Positions 29,110 to 38,511 of a DNA stretch of 64,000 nt are shown one piece after another. Under the pieces are notes generated by a model that searched no databases, was not told the origin of the DNA, and saw nothing but the letters and a program-made list of their open reading frames with translations. Position 1 is the stretch's first letter. The number at the start of each line of letters is the position of its first letter. The DNA lies in assembly GCF_002119685.1 (NCBI RefSeq), contig NZ_CP021108.1:186001-250000 (forward strand). Reading direction: 5' to 3'. Made by a program: the position numbers and the translations under genes. This stretch comes from Bordetella genomosp. 8. Its GTDB lineage: Bacteria > Pseudomonadota > Gammaproteobacteria > Burkholderiales > Burkholderiaceae_B.

Positions 29110-29468
29110 GGCGGGATTTTAGGGGCTTATTGGATCGCCCGGGTGGTTGCGGCCGGGGGTGCGGCCGAGGTCTCGGCCGAAGTCGCCGGGTGGGTCGCGG
29201 GCGCGCTGGGCAGGGCGCTTGCGCCGGCGCCGCGCGGCGCGCCGGAAAGCCGTTGCGCCATGTTCCGCCGGCCCGGTCCATACCAGGGGAGGCGGCCTCC
29301 GCTATAATCCGGCGGTTTCTTTGTGATTCGAGCAGAACCGATGTGCGTTGGCAGTGGTTTTATGCCCGTCTCGTAATCTGCCGTCCAACAATCGCGCGTT
29401 TCCGTGTAGGTATCGGCAGCACCCTGCCACATCGGCACGGCCCTGACGCGTCATGATAGAGGGTCAGC
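29110..29468. other. Intergenic region upstream of the cytochrome oxidase operon
   Basis: 359 bp without a gene. The part to about 29290 is very GC-rich and repetitive. After the TATAAT box (29303-29308) the composition becomes ordinary and would form a leader of about 150 bases before coxB. I saw no convincing small ORF or terminator in it. Confidence 0.6.
29303..29308 (+). promoter_or_regulatory. Candidate -10 box of the cox operon
   Basis: A perfect TATAAT hexamer. The corresponding -35 position (ATACCA at 17-bp spacing) is poor, so an activator may be needed. Confidence 0.45.
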
Positions 29469-30629
29469 ATGAAGAAGTGGAGAGGGATACTGGGTGCGTG
29501 CGCAATGCTGGCAAGCGGCATTGCCTGTGCTCAGGTCAAGGACATGCCTGGAGGCCCCAAGGTCGACCAGCTGAACCTGCACGAAGGCGTTACGCAGATC
29601 GCCCATGACGTGATGTGGCTGCACTGGATGATGCTCAGCATCTGCCTGGTGATCTTCCTCGGCGTCTTTGGCGTGATGTTCTATTCGATCTGGGCGCACC
29701 GCAAATCGCGCGGGCATCAGCCGGCCACTTTCCACGAGCACGTCGGCGTGGAAGTTGCCTGGACGGTCATCCCATTCTTCATCGTTATCGCCATGGCCCT
29801 GCCGGCCACCAAAGCGGTGGTCGCCATGAAGGACACTTCCAGTCCCGACCTGACCGTCAAGGTCACCGGGTACCAGTGGAAGTGGGGCTACGAATACATC
29901 GACGGTCCCGCCAGCGGCGTCAAGTTCCTGTCCACGCTCTCCACGCCGCGCGCGCAGATCGAAGGCAGGGAGCCCAAGGGCGAGTTCTACCTGATGGAAG
30001 TCGACAACCCGCTGGTCGTGCCTGTGGACCAGAAGGTGCGCATCGTGCTGACCGCCGGGGACGTCATCCATTCCTGGATGGTGCCGGATTTCGGCATCAA
30101 GCAGGACGCCATTCCGGGCTTCCTGCGCGATACCTGGTTCCGCGCCGAAAAGGTCGGCACCTACCGCGGCCAATGCGCGGAACTGTGCGGCAAGGACCAC
30201 GCTTTCATGCCCATCGTGGTGGAAGTGAAGTCCAAGGATGACTACGCCAAGTGGGCGGACGAGCAGAAAAAGAAGCTCGCCTCGGCCGCCGACGACCCCA
30301 ACAAGCAATGGACCGAAGCCGACCTGCTCGCACGCGGTGAAAAGGTCTACGGCGCCAACTGCGTGGTCTGCCACCAGGCCACCGGCAAGGGCGTACCGGG
30401 TTCCTTCCCGGCCCTGGACGGCGACAAGATCGTGCTGGGTCCGCAGGCGGAACAGATCAAGACCGTGCTGCACGGCCGCCCCGGCACGCCCATGCCGGCC
30501 TTCATGAACCAGCTCAACGACGTGGAAGTCGCCGCGGTCATCACCTACACCCGCCACGCCTGGAGCAACGCGGGCAAAGGCCAGGATCCGACCGTCCAGC
30601 CGTCCACCGTCAAGTCGTCGCCGCACTAG
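29469..30629 (+). CDS. coxB: Cytochrome c oxidase subunit II with fused cytochrome c domain
   Basis: Subunit II of an aa3/caa3-type oxidase, 386 residues. A signal peptide (ending IACAQV) is followed by two TM helices (about 55-80 and 100-120). The CuA domain has '[15 protein letters not shown]' as the two-Cys, His and Met binding loop. A C-terminal cytochrome c domain with CVVCH (about residue 299) follows, so electrons from soluble cytochrome c may pass through the fused heme. First gene of the cox block. Confidence 0.97.
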   Translation: MKKWRGILGACAMLASGIACAQVKDMPGGPKVDQLNLHEGVTQIAHDVMWLHWMMLSICLVIFLGVFGVMFYSIWAHRKSRGHQPATFHEHVGVEVAWTVIPFFIVIAMALPATKAVVAMKDTSSPDLTVKVTGYQWKWGYEYIDGPASGVKFLSTLSTPRAQIEGREPKGEFYLMEVDNPLVVPVDQKVRIVLTAGDVIHSWMVPDFGIKQDAIPGFLRDTWFRAEKVGTYRGQCAELCGKDHAFMPIVVEVKSKDDYAKWADEQKKKLASAADDPNKQWTEADLLARGEKVYGANCVVCHQATGKGVPGSFPALDGDKIVLGPQAEQIKTVLHGRPGTPMPAFMNQLNDVEVAAVITYTRHAWSNAGKGQDPTVQPSTVKSSPH

Positions 30630-30733
30630 TGCGCCGCGTCCGGCCCCGGCCGGACCGCGTACGTTCGTCAGATACCGAATACCTCAGCCCGGCCTTGAAA
30701 CGGCCGGGCAACATGCAGGAAGGAGTTGAGACT

Positions 30734-32347
30734 ATGAGCAGCGTCACTGTAGACCACGTCGAGCCGGGCCATGGCCACGGCCACGGTCACGATGACCACC
30801 ATCACGCCATCCCCACGGGATGGCGGCGCTGGCTGTTCGCCACCAACCACAAGGATATCGGGACGATGTATCTCATCTTCTCGTTCCTGATGTTGCTGGA
30901 AGGCGGCACGCTGGCCCTGCTGCTGCGCACGGAGCTGTTCGAGCCGGGCCTGCAGTTCTTCCGTCCCGAGCTGTTCAACCAGTTCACCACCATGCACGGC
31001 CTGGTCATGGTGTTCGGCGCGATCATGCCGGCCTTCGTGGGTTTCGCGAACTGGATGATCCCGATGCAGATCGGCGCGTCGGACATGGCGTTCGCCCGCA
31101 TGAACAACTTCAGCTTCTGGATCCTGCCCATGGCGGCGATCCTGCTGACGGCGTCGTTCTTCGTGCCGGGCGGCGCCACCGCGGCCGGCTGGACGCTGTA
31201 TGCGCCGCTGTCGCTGCAGATGGGTCCGGGCATGGACCTGGCCATCTTCGCCATGCACATCATGGGTGCGTCGTCCATCATGGGTGCGATCAACGTTATC
31301 GTGACCATCCTGAACATGCGCGCCCCCGGCATGACGCTGATGAAGATGCCGCTGTTCTGCTGGACCTGGCTGATCACCGCCTTCCTGCTGATCGCCGTGA
31401 TGCCGGTGCTGGCCGCCGCCATCACCATGGTGCTGACGGACCGCCACTTCGGCACGGACTTCTTCAACGCGGCCGCCGGTGGCGACCCGGTGCTGTACCA
31501 GCACGTGTTCTGGTTCTTCGGGCACCCCGAGGTCTACATCATGATCCTGCCCGCCTTCGGCATCGTGTCCGCCGTCGTGCCGGCCTTCGCCCGCAAGCCG
31601 CTGTTCGGCTACGCCTCCATGGTGTATGCCACGGCGGCCATCGCGGTGCTGTCCTTCATCGTGTGGGCACACCATATGTTCACCACCGGGATGCCGGTCA
31701 CGGGGCAGCTGTACTTCATGTACGCGACCATGCTGATCTCCATTCCCACCGGGGTGAAGGTGTTCAACTGGGTGGCCACGATGTGGCGCGGTTCGATGAC
31801 CTTCGAAACGCCCATGCTGTTCGCCATCGGCTTCATTTTCGTGTTCACCATGGGCGGCTTCACCGGCCTGATCCTTTCGGTGGCGCCCATCGACATCCAG
31901 GTGCACGACACCTACTACGTGGTGGCGCACTTCCATTACGTGCTGGTGGCTGGCTCGCTGTTCGGGCTGTTCTCGGGCGCCTACTACTGGGTGCCGAAGT
32001 GGAGCGGCCGCATGTACAGCGAAAAGCTGGGCAAGCTGCACTTCTGGTCGTCGCTGATTTCCTTCAACGTGACCTTCTTCCCCATGCACTTCCTGGGGCT
32101 GGCCGGCATGCCGCGCCGCTATGCGGACTACGCGGCGCAGTTCACGACCTTCCACCAGATCGCCACCATCGGCGCGTTCTGGTTCGGCCTGTCGCAGCTG
32201 ATCTTCCTGTACGCCATGCTCCGCTGCTATATGGGCAAGGGCGAACCGGCGCCGGCCAAGCCGTGGGACGGCGCCGAAGGCCTGGAATGGACGGTGCCTT
32301 CGCCGGCGCCCTTCCATACCTTCGAAACGCCGCCCGAAGTGAAATAA
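30734..32347 (+). CDS. coxA: Cytochrome c oxidase subunit I
   Basis: Catalytic heme-copper subunit, 537 residues from the ATG with AGGAG 8 bases upstream; the longer in-frame extension upstream has no ribosome site. It has 12 TM helices. Heme and copper ligands sit in '[10 protein letters not shown]', '[10 protein letters not shown]', 'WAHHMFTTG' and '[12 protein letters not shown]'. The proton-channel start is '[10 protein letters not shown]'. The N-terminus has a striking His-rich stretch (about eight His between residues 8 and 25), a possible copper-binding tail. Confidence 0.98.
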   Translation: MSSVTVDHVEPGHGHGHGHDDHHHAIPTGWRRWLFATNHKDIGTMYLIFSFLMLLEGGTLALLLRTELFEPGLQFFRPELFNQFTTMHGLVMVFGAIMPAFVGFANWMIPMQIGASDMAFARMNNFSFWILPMAAILLTASFFVPGGATAAGWTLYAPLSLQMGPGMDLAIFAMHIMGASSIMGAINVIVTILNMRAPGMTLMKMPLFCWTWLITAFLLIAVMPVLAAAITMVLTDRHFGTDFFNAAAGGDPVLYQHVFWFFGHPEVYIMILPAFGIVSAVVPAFARKPLFGYASMVYATAAIAVLSFIVWAHHMFTTGMPVTGQLYFMYATMLISIPTGVKVFNWVATMWRGSMTFETPMLFAIGFIFVFTMGGFTGLILSVAPIDIQVHDTYYVVAHFHYVLVAGSLFGLFSGAYYWVPKWSGRMYSEKLGKLHFWSSLISFNVTFFPMHFLGLAGMPRRYADYAAQFTTFHQIATIGAFWFGLSQLIFLYAMLRCYMGKGEPAPAKPWDGAEGLEWTVPSPAPFHTFETPPEVK

Positions 32348-32376
32348 GCGCAACCCGCCCGCCGACAGGACCCGCC

Positions 32377-32499
32377 ATGACGCCCGAACAACGCCGCCGC
32401 AACCGCATCGCCGGACTGGTGCTGCTGGTTTTCGTGGTGGCGATCTTCGCCTGGGCCATCTTCAAGGGCGGCCATCTGTTCGCCGGCGGCGTGGCATAA
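32377..32499 (+). CDS. Cytochrome oxidase small assembly protein (40 residues)
   Basis: Tiny one-helix membrane protein: MTPEQRRRNRIAGLVLLVF at the start, then a hydrophobic segment to about residue 30. In Burkholderiales such a 35-45 residue protein regularly follows coxA and precedes the copper-insertion gene cox11/ctaG. Here it is followed only 10 bp later by the DUF2970 gene. It lies 29 bp after coxA. No function beyond context is known to me. Confidence 0.8.
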   Translation: MTPEQRRRNRIAGLVLLVFVVAIFAWAIFKGGHLFAGGVA

Positions 32500-32509
32500 G
32501 GACGCAACC

Positions 32510-32728
32510 ATGGCCAACACGCCGGACACCCCGCGACCCAGGTCCAGCTTTCTGCAGACGCTGAAAGCCGTAGCCTGGGGCATGCTGGGTATCCGCAAGG
32601 GTTCCGGCTACCAGGAAGACGCCCGGCTGAACCCGGTCCACCTGATCATCGCGGGCGTGCTGGCCGGCGTGATCTTCGTGGTGGTCCTGGTTTCCATCGT
32701 GCGCTGGGTCGTGGCCAGCCATGGCTGA
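32510..32728 (+). CDS. DUF2970 membrane protein
   Basis: 72 residues with 'SFLQTLKAVAWGMLGIRKG' and one C-terminal TM helix ('HLIIAGVLAGVIFVVVLV'), matching DUF2970 proteins typically found between cox11 and coxC in betaproteobacteria. Probably linked to oxidase assembly; no catalytic residues. Confidence 0.88.
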   Translation: MANTPDTPRPRSSFLQTLKAVAWGMLGIRKGSGYQEDARLNPVHLIIAGVLAGVIFVVVLVSIVRWVVASHG

Positions 32729-32769
32729 CTAAACATACTATTCGACGTATCAGTACCAGGGAGAAGACC

Positions 32770-33645
32770 ATGAGTGCAGGACACTCGGTTCAAGCGAAAG
32801 AGGCGCCCTACTACTATGTGCCCGCCGACTCCGGCCACCCGGTGCGCAGCGCGATTTCGCTGCTGATCATCGCATCGGGCGCGGCGTGCTGGGTGAATGA
32901 TGTCTGGGTGGGCAAGTGGCTGGTGCTGCTGGGCCTGCTGTGCCTGATAGCCGTGCTGTTCCGCTGGTTCGCCGACGCCATCGGCGAATCCGAGCGCGGC
33001 ATGAACAGCAAGCGGGTGGACGTGTCCTACCGCTGGGGCATGAGCTGGTTCATCTTTTCCGAAGTCATGTTCTTCGGCGGCTTCTTCGGCGCGCTGTGGT
33101 ACGTGCGCACCATCACCACGCCGTGGCTGGGCGACCTGGATCACAAGCTGCTGCTGTGGCCGGACTTCTCCGCCGTGTGGCCCAACTTCGGTCCGGCCGG
33201 CGTGGTGGAGCATTTCGCCACCGTCGGCCCGTTCTGGCTGCCCACGATCAACACCGCGCTGCTGCTGAGTTCCGGCGTCACGCTGACCATCTCGCACCAC
33301 GCGCTGCGGGCAGATCATCGCGGCAAGGCCATTTTCTGGCTCGCGGCGACGGTGATACTGGGCGCCATCTTCGTGGCCTGCCAGGCCGCCGAATACCATC
33401 ACGCGTATACCGAACTGAACCTGAAGTTCAGCTCCGGCGCCTATGGGTCGCTGTTCTTCATGTTGACGGGCTTCCACGGCTTTCACGTCATCATGGGCGC
33501 CACCATGCTGACCGTCATCCTGATCCGCCTGATGCGCGGCCATTTCACGCCCAGCCATCATTTCGGCTTCGAAGGCGCGGCCTGGTACTGGCACTTCGTG
33601 GACGTGGTCTGGCTGGGCCTTTACCTGTTCGTCTACTGGTTCTGA
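32770..33645 (+). CDS. coxC: Cytochrome c oxidase subunit III
   Basis: Seven-TM subunit III, 291 residues. Family signature stretches: 'YRWGMSWFIFSEVMFFGGFF', 'TINTALLLSSGVTLTISHH', 'FFMLTGFHGFHVIMGATML' and the final 'AAWYWHFVDVVWLGLYLFVY'. Stabilises subunit I and sustains proton uptake. ATG with GGGAG 8 bases upstream. Confidence 0.97.
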   Translation: MSAGHSVQAKEAPYYYVPADSGHPVRSAISLLIIASGAACWVNDVWVGKWLVLLGLLCLIAVLFRWFADAIGESERGMNSKRVDVSYRWGMSWFIFSEVMFFGGFFGALWYVRTITTPWLGDLDHKLLLWPDFSAVWPNFGPAGVVEHFATVGPFWLPTINTALLLSSGVTLTISHHALRADHRGKAIFWLAATVILGAIFVACQAAEYHHAYTELNLKFSSGAYGSLFFMLTGFHGFHVIMGATMLTVILIRLMRGHFTPSHHFGFEGAAWYWHFVDVVWLGLYLFVYWF

Positions 33646-33652
33646 AGCCCTG

Positions 33653-33704
33653 GGCCGGCGGCGCTCGAAGCCGCCGGCCGTCCAGCCGCGGGGAACCCGC
33701 GGCT
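33653..33704. terminator. Two tandem GC-rich hairpins between convergent coxC and DUF2909 genes
   Basis: GGCCGGCGGC (33653-33662) pairs perfectly with GCCGCCGGCC (33670-33679). AGCCGCGGG (33684-33692) pairs perfectly with CCCGCGGCT (33696-33704) with a GAA loop. Neither has a T-run, so termination would depend on Rho or on the RNA being stabilised at its 3' end. Confidence 0.6.
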
Positions 33705-33711
33705 TGCGCCC

Positions 33712-33912
33712 TTATCTAATCCCGGTGCTTTCGATCCAGCCGAAGTGGTGGGCGATCAGCACGAACAGGAACAGGGCGACCGATAACCCGATGCGCACCG
33801 TCAGGGCGTTGACCGTCCTGTTGGTGGTTCCTTTATCCCTCATCAGGTAAACCAGGGCCGAGCCCAGGCTGGCCAGAATGCCGACGAAGGCCAGGACAAC
33901 TAGGACGCGCAT
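33712..33912 (-). CDS. DUF2909 twin-transmembrane protein
   Basis: 66 residues with two TM helices joined by a basic loop ('YLMRDKGTTNRTVNALTVR'), starting MRVLVVLAFVGILASL and ending GWIESTGIR. This matches the DUF2909 family found in cox loci of betaproteobacteria, usually in the same reverse orientation before SURF1. It is divergent from the SURF1 gene, whose start is 36 bp away. Confidence 0.88.
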   Translation of the reverse strand: MRVLVVLAFVGILASLGSALVYLMRDKGTTNRTVNALTVRIGLSVALFLFVLIAHHFGWIESTGIR

Positions 33913-33948
33913 GGCGGTCTCCGGGTGTAAACCAGAATTATTGCAGAC

Positions 33949-34725
33949 ATGGCTCGCGCGCATCGAACTTTGATCGCCCTGGTGCTGCTGGCCGTCATGG
34001 CGGTGTTGCTGGCGTCGCTGGGACGCTGGCAACTGCGCCGCGCCGACGAACGGCGCGCCATCCTCGCCGCCATCGAGACCGGCCGGCGCCAGCCGCCGCT
34101 GCTTCTGACGCCGGCGACATCCACCGACGATCTGCGGCCCTGGCGGCCGGTGTCGGCGCAGGGGCGCTGGCGGGGCGCCATGACGGTGCTGCTGGACAAT
34201 CGCAACCAGGATGGGCGGCCCGGCTATTGGGTCGCCACGCCCCTGATGCTGGAAGAAGGCTCGAACACCGCGGTGCTGGTGCTGCGCGGATGGCTGCCGC
34301 GCGCGCTGCCGGGCCAGCCGGCGGCGGTTCCGCCGTCCCTGCCGGATGGCACGCGCACGATCAGTGGAGAGCTCGTGCAGCGGGTGCCGCGCCTGTTCGA
34401 GCTATGGAACCCGGGCGGCGCGCCCAGCGATGCCTTGCCAAGCACCTGGCCGGCCGCCACGATGCCCACGGTGCAGAACCTGGACCTGGACACCTATGCC
34501 AAGGCCACCGGCCTGAGCCTGCTGCCCACGGTGGTCGAGCAGCTCGCGCCCTCCGGCGATGGCCTGGTGCGCGTATGGCCGCAGCCGTCGGTGGACTTCA
34601 ACCAGAACATCGGCTATGCCATGCAGTGGTTCGGCTTCGCGAGCATCGCCGGCATCGCCTTCTTGGTGGTGGCGGTCCGCGCCGCGCGATCGGCGCGCGC
34701 CATGCGCCGCGGCCGCGGCCCCTGA
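33949..34725 (+). CDS. SURF1-family cytochrome oxidase assembly protein
   Basis: 258 residues with one TM helix at each end. 'LGRWQLRRADERRAILAAI' near the N-terminus, 'LLDNRNQDGRPGYWVATPLM' and 'VLRGWLPR' in the periplasmic part, and 'NIGYAMQWFGFASIAGIAFL' at the end are diagnostic of SURF1. It helps deliver heme a into subunit I. Confidence 0.96.
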   Translation: MARAHRTLIALVLLAVMAVLLASLGRWQLRRADERRAILAAIETGRRQPPLLLTPATSTDDLRPWRPVSAQGRWRGAMTVLLDNRNQDGRPGYWVATPLMLEEGSNTAVLVLRGWLPRALPGQPAAVPPSLPDGTRTISGELVQRVPRLFELWNPGGAPSDALPSTWPAATMPTVQNLDLDTYAKATGLSLLPTVVEQLAPSGDGLVRVWPQPSVDFNQNIGYAMQWFGFASIAGIAFLVVAVRAARSARAMRRGRGP

Positions 34726-34854
34726 AGGCCGGGCGCGCGGCGCCCGCCGCCTGTCGGGCATCGCCCGTCGGTCTTCGCTCACCGCTCACTGCCCGTCGCC
34801 CACCGCCATCCCGAACTACTATCGCTGGAACGCCCGATTTTGCCTACGCCCGCC

Positions 34855-35478
34855 ATGACTTCCGCTCCCGAGCGACCGCGCGCCGCGCCGCGCCGCGGCC
34901 GGTCCGTCCTTATTACGATCTTCCTGATCACGCTCGCCCCCATCCTGGGCGCCGTGATCATGTACCTGAACCCGCAGTGGTGGCCCGAGGACAGCAGCAA
35001 CTACGGCACGCTGGTCCAGCCGCAGCGCGATCTGCCCAAGCCGGCCGACCTGCCGCTGGCGACGCTGGACGGGCAGGCGTTCGACCTGACCAACCTGAAA
35101 GGCAAGTGGCTGCTGATGGCCGCCGACGGCGGCGCATGCCCCGAATCCTGCGCGCGCAAGCTGTTCATCATCCGCAATACCCACGCCAGCCAGGGCAAGA
35201 ATGTCGACCGCGTCACGCGTGTGTGGTTCATCACGGACGACGCGCCCGTGCCGGACAAGGTGCTGGAGGCCTACCGCGGAACCGTGATGGTGCGCGGACG
35301 ACCCGAGCAGCTGGCGCCCTTCCTCTTGGGTGGGGCGGCCGGCGCCGCCGCGCTGGCGGGGCCGATCTGGATGGTCGATCCGCTGGGCCATCTGATGCTG
35401 CAGTTTCCCGCCGACGCCGATCCGGTGAAGGTACGCAAGGACGTCAGCAAGCTGATCTACAACTCGCGCATTGGCTGA
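34855..35478 (+). CDS. SCO-like, thioredoxin-fold membrane protein of the cox locus
   Basis: 207 residues: a basic N-terminus, one TM helix ('ITIFLITLAPILGAVIMYL'), then a periplasmic thioredoxin-like domain. The domain carries a CPESC (CX3C) motif in 'ADGGACPESCARKLFIIRN', like the copper-binding CX3C of SCO proteins, and 'MVDPLGHLMLQFPADADP' near the end. Likely a copper or thiol helper for oxidase assembly. ATG 34855 is preferred to a TTG five codons earlier. It ends 3 bp before ctaA. Confidence 0.8.
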   Translation: MTSAPERPRAAPRRGRSVLITIFLITLAPILGAVIMYLNPQWWPEDSSNYGTLVQPQRDLPKPADLPLATLDGQAFDLTNLKGKWLLMAADGGACPESCARKLFIIRNTHASQGKNVDRVTRVWFITDDAPVPDKVLEAYRGTVMVRGRPEQLAPFLLGGAAGAAALAGPIWMVDPLGHLMLQFPADADPVKVRKDVSKLIYNSRIG

Positions 35479-35481
35479 CTC

Positions 35482-36525
35482 ATGGACACCGTCATCCTCC
35501 GCTACCGCAAACTGGTTTTCTTCACCTGGTTCCTGACGCTGGACCTGATCATGTTCGGGGCCTTCGTGCGGCTGACCGATTCGGGCCTGGGCTGTCCTGA
35601 CTGGCCGGGCTGCTACGGCAGCGTCACGCCGCTGGGTTCGCTGCAGGACATCCATGCCGCCAACAGCGCCATGCCCTTCGGCGCGGTGTCGCTGTCCAAG
35701 GCCTGGATCGAGATGGTGCACCGCTATGCCGGTTCCATCCTGGGCATGTTGATCATCGCCATCGTGTACATGGCCTGGCGTTATCGCGGCCGGCTGGGGC
35801 ATACGCCGGCCCTGGCGACGGCGACGCTGGTCATCGTGTGCGTGCAGGGCGCGTTCGGGGCATGGACGGTCACCCATCAGCTGATGCCGGTGGTGGTCAC
35901 GGCCCACCTGCTGTTCGGCATGCTGACGCTGGCGGTCATGACCTGGCTGGCCGCGCGCGAGCGGCCCTATACCCCCTTGAGCGCCGGCGCGGCGCGCTGG
36001 CGCGCCTGGATGGCGGGCGGCATCGCGCTGCTGGTGGTGCAGATCGCCCTGGGCGGCTGGGTCAGCACCAACTACGCGGCGCTGGCCTGCATGGATTTCC
36101 CCATGTGCCAGGGAAAGTGGTTGCCCCCGATGGATTTCGCGGGCGGCTATTCCATCATCCGCGCGCTGGGCGAACTGCCTTCAGGCGAAATGATCTCGCA
36201 GTACGCGTTGACCGCCATCCACTGGGTGCACCGCAATTTCGCCTTCGTGGTGTTCATCTACCTGGGGACGCTGGCGCTGCGGATGCGGGCGGAGCCCGGC
36301 CTGCGAGGGCCCGCCAGCCTGATGCTGGCCCTGCTGCTGGCGCAGCTGCTGACGGGCCTGACCACCATCTTTTTCGAATGGCCGCTGCTGATCGCCGTCC
36401 TGCACAACGGCGGAGCGGCGGGCCTGGTGCTGGCGGCGGTCACGCTGCAGGTGCGGCTGTCCACCGCCGGGCGCCCGGCGTTTCGGCCGTTGAATGGCGC
36501 CGCGCTCGCTGCTGACAGTCCCTGA
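35482..36525 (+). CDS. ctaA: Heme A synthase (COX15/CtaA)
   Basis: Eight-TM enzyme oxidising the C8 methyl of heme O to give heme A for the oxidase. 347 residues. Diagnostic: 'GAFVRLTDSGLGCPDWPGCYG', 'WIEMVHRYAGSILGM', 'VTAHLLFGMLTLAVM', 'CMDFPMCQGKWLPPMDF', and a second His pair in 'AIHWVHRNFAFVV' and 'AVLHNGGAAGLVLA'. The four heme-binding His are present. Confidence 0.97.
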   Translation: MDTVILRYRKLVFFTWFLTLDLIMFGAFVRLTDSGLGCPDWPGCYGSVTPLGSLQDIHAANSAMPFGAVSLSKAWIEMVHRYAGSILGMLIIAIVYMAWRYRGRLGHTPALATATLVIVCVQGAFGAWTVTHQLMPVVVTAHLLFGMLTLAVMTWLAARERPYTPLSAGAARWRAWMAGGIALLVVQIALGGWVSTNYAALACMDFPMCQGKWLPPMDFAGGYSIIRALGELPSGEMISQYALTAIHWVHRNFAFVVFIYLGTLALRMRAEPGLRGPASLMLALLLAQLLTGLTTIFFEWPLLIAVLHNGGAAGLVLAAVTLQVRLSTAGRPAFRPLNGAALAADSP

Positions 36526-36555
36526 CGCCGCGGCGGGTTTAAAATACCGTCCATC

Positions 36556-37449
36556 ATGACCAGTTTCGTCGCTTCGGATTCCGGATTGCTCCGCCAGTAC
36601 CTGGTGCTCACCAAGCCTCGCGTGACCCAGCTCGCGGTGTTTTGCGCCGTCATCGGCATGTTCCTGGCGGCGCCCGGCATGCCGGATCTGAAGCGCGTGG
36701 CCTACGCCACGCTGGGCATCTGGCTGCTGGCGGCGGCCGCCTTCGCCATCAACTGCCTGATCGAACAGGAAGTGGACGCCCGCATGCTGCGCACGGCGCG
36801 GCGGCCGACGGCGCGCGGCAGCATCCTGCCGCAACAGGTCATCGCGCTGTCCGGCCTGCTGGGCGGCGCCGGCATGCTGGTGCTCTACAACCTGGTGAAC
36901 CCGCTGACGATGTGGCTGACCTTCGCCACCTTCGTCGGTTACGCGGTCATCTATACCGTCATACTCAAGCCCCGCACGCCGCAGAATATCGTCATCGGCG
37001 GACTCTCCGGCGCCATGCCGCCGGCGCTGGGCTGGGCCGCCATCGCCAACGGCACGCCGGCGCAGGCCTGGGTGCTGGTACTGATCATCTTCATCTGGAC
37101 GCCGCCGCATTTCTGGGCGCTGGCGCTGTACCGCATGAACGATTACGCCAAGTCCGGCCTGCCCATGCTGCCCGTCACGCACGGGCAGAAGTTCACCCGC
37201 CTGCACATCCTGCTTTACAGCATCGCGCTGTTCGCCACCACCCTGTTGCCCTACGCGATCCGCATGAGCGGGATGGTCTACCTGGCCAGCGCGGTGGTGC
37301 TGGGCGGCATCTTCGTCGCCTATGCGTGGCGCCTGTTCCGCAGCTACTCGGACGCCCTGGCCCGCAAGCTGTTCCGTTATTCCATCGTGTACCTGTCGTT
37401 GCTGTTCGGCGCCCTGCTGATCGATCACTGGGTCCAACTGCTCGCCTGA
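36556..37449 (+). CDS. ctaB: Protoheme IX farnesyltransferase (heme O synthase)
   Basis: UbiA-family prenyltransferase adding farnesyl to heme B, the step before CtaA. 297 residues, about 8 TM helices. '[18 protein letters not shown]' opens the fold. The first Asp/Asn-rich site is '[19 protein letters not shown]', followed by '[20 protein letters not shown]' and '[17 protein letters not shown]'. Confidence 0.97.
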   Translation: MTSFVASDSGLLRQYLVLTKPRVTQLAVFCAVIGMFLAAPGMPDLKRVAYATLGIWLLAAAAFAINCLIEQEVDARMLRTARRPTARGSILPQQVIALSGLLGGAGMLVLYNLVNPLTMWLTFATFVGYAVIYTVILKPRTPQNIVIGGLSGAMPPALGWAAIANGTPAQAWVLVLIIFIWTPPHFWALALYRMNDYAKSGLPMLPVTHGQKFTRLHILLYSIALFATTLLPYAIRMSGMVYLASAVVLGGIFVAYAWRLFRSYSDALARKLFRYSIVYLSLLFGALLIDHWVQLLA

Positions 37450-37469
37450 TCCGCCGCGAGACCTTTCCC

Positions 37470-38078
37470 ATGCCTGATGACATCGCCGTTCCGCGCCGCG
37501 CCCTGCTGCGGGTTTTTGCCGCCGCGCCCATCGCCAGCCTGCTGGCGGCCTGCGGCCAGGACGCGCCTTCGTTCAAGGGCAGCGACATCACCGGCACCCA
37601 TCTGGGCAAGAACCTGTCCATGGTCGACCAGGACGGCCGCCCGCGCACCCTGGCCGACTATGCCGGCAAGGTGATGGTGGTTTTCTTCGGCTATACCCAG
37701 TGTCCGGACGTCTGCCCGACGGCGCTGGCCGAGCTGTCCCAGGTGATGCAGGCCCTGGGCGATTCGGCGCCGCGCGTCCAGGTCATCATGGTCACGGTGG
37801 ACCCGGAGCGCGATACGCCCGAGGTGCTGAAACAGTACGTGCAGACCTTCAATCCGTCCTTCGTCGGCCTGACGGGCACGCCGGAACAGGTCAAGCAGGC
37901 CGCCTCGTCATTCAAGGTCTATTACGCCAAGGTGCCGGCCAAGAACGGCAAGGACTACAGCATGGACCATAGCGCGGCGTTCTATCTGCTCGACGCCAAG
38001 GGCGAAGCGCGCGTGCTGGCCGGGAACGGGTCGGACGTCGATTCCCTGGCGCACGACATCAAGGCCCTGCTGACCTGA
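37470..38078 (+). CDS. SCO1/SenC-family copper chaperone lipoprotein
   Basis: 202-residue lipoprotein-type protein. The basic start and 'IASLLAACGQD' give a lipobox with Cys28 or so. Copper ligands: CPDVC in 'FFGYTQCPDVCPTALAEL' and the His of 'YSMDHSAAFYLLD'. Delivers copper to the CuA site of CoxB. It follows ctaB by 20 bp and ends 1 bp before the convergent DUF3717 gene. Confidence 0.95.
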   Translation: MPDDIAVPRRALLRVFAAAPIASLLAACGQDAPSFKGSDITGTHLGKNLSMVDQDGRPRTLADYAGKVMVVFFGYTQCPDVCPTALAELSQVMQALGDSAPRVQVIMVTVDPERDTPEVLKQYVQTFNPSFVGLTGTPEQVKQAASSFKVYYAKVPAKNGKDYSMDHSAAFYLLDAKGEARVLAGNGSDVDSLAHDIKALLT

Positions 38079-38079
38079 G

Positions 38080-38313
38080 CTAGGGGCTGGCCTTGCCGGC
38101 CGCCGCCACCCAGGCGGCGTAGGCGTCCCGGGCGCGCTCGTCGAGCTCCGCCAGCAGGATATCCCGGCGTTCCGCCAATATCATCAATGCATAGGGCGTG
38201 GCCAGCGCGGACGCTTCGGCGCACAGGCGCGATTCCTCGCCGGTGGCGGGCACGCGGTTGCGCCAATAGTTGATCGCATCTTCGAGCCGGGTGATCGGAA
38301 TGACGGTGTCCAT
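38080..38313 (-). CDS. DUF3717 small protein
   Basis: 77 residues, soluble, beginning 'MDTVIPITRLEDAINYWRNR', which is the DUF3717 signature. The rest is helical, Ala- and Glu-rich. Common in Burkholderiales; function unknown. Tail-to-tail with the SCO gene. Confidence 0.8.
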   Translation of the reverse strand: MDTVIPITRLEDAINYWRNRVPATGEESRLCAEASALATPYALMILAERRDILLAELDERARDAYAAWVAAAGKASP

Positions 38314-38511
38314 CGGTCCATTGTCCCAGAACCCGGCGTGATGTCACGCCGCAACGCGGGCGGAAACCACGCTCTGTCCGTGTCCGTTTCAACGTTACGG
38401 GCGCAAGCCCGTGGCGGCCTTGCAAAACTTTCAAACGGTCACTTTGGCAATACGCTGAAAATAGGACCGGGTGCTATACATCGGGCCGTGTTTTCCCGAA
38501 GGAGACCCGTT

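Noticed and set aside
38425..38480. Sigma-E-type or sigma-70 promoter before the glycine-zipper gene
   Set aside because: AAACTT and GCTGA are 23 bp apart and TATACA has no -35 at normal spacing.
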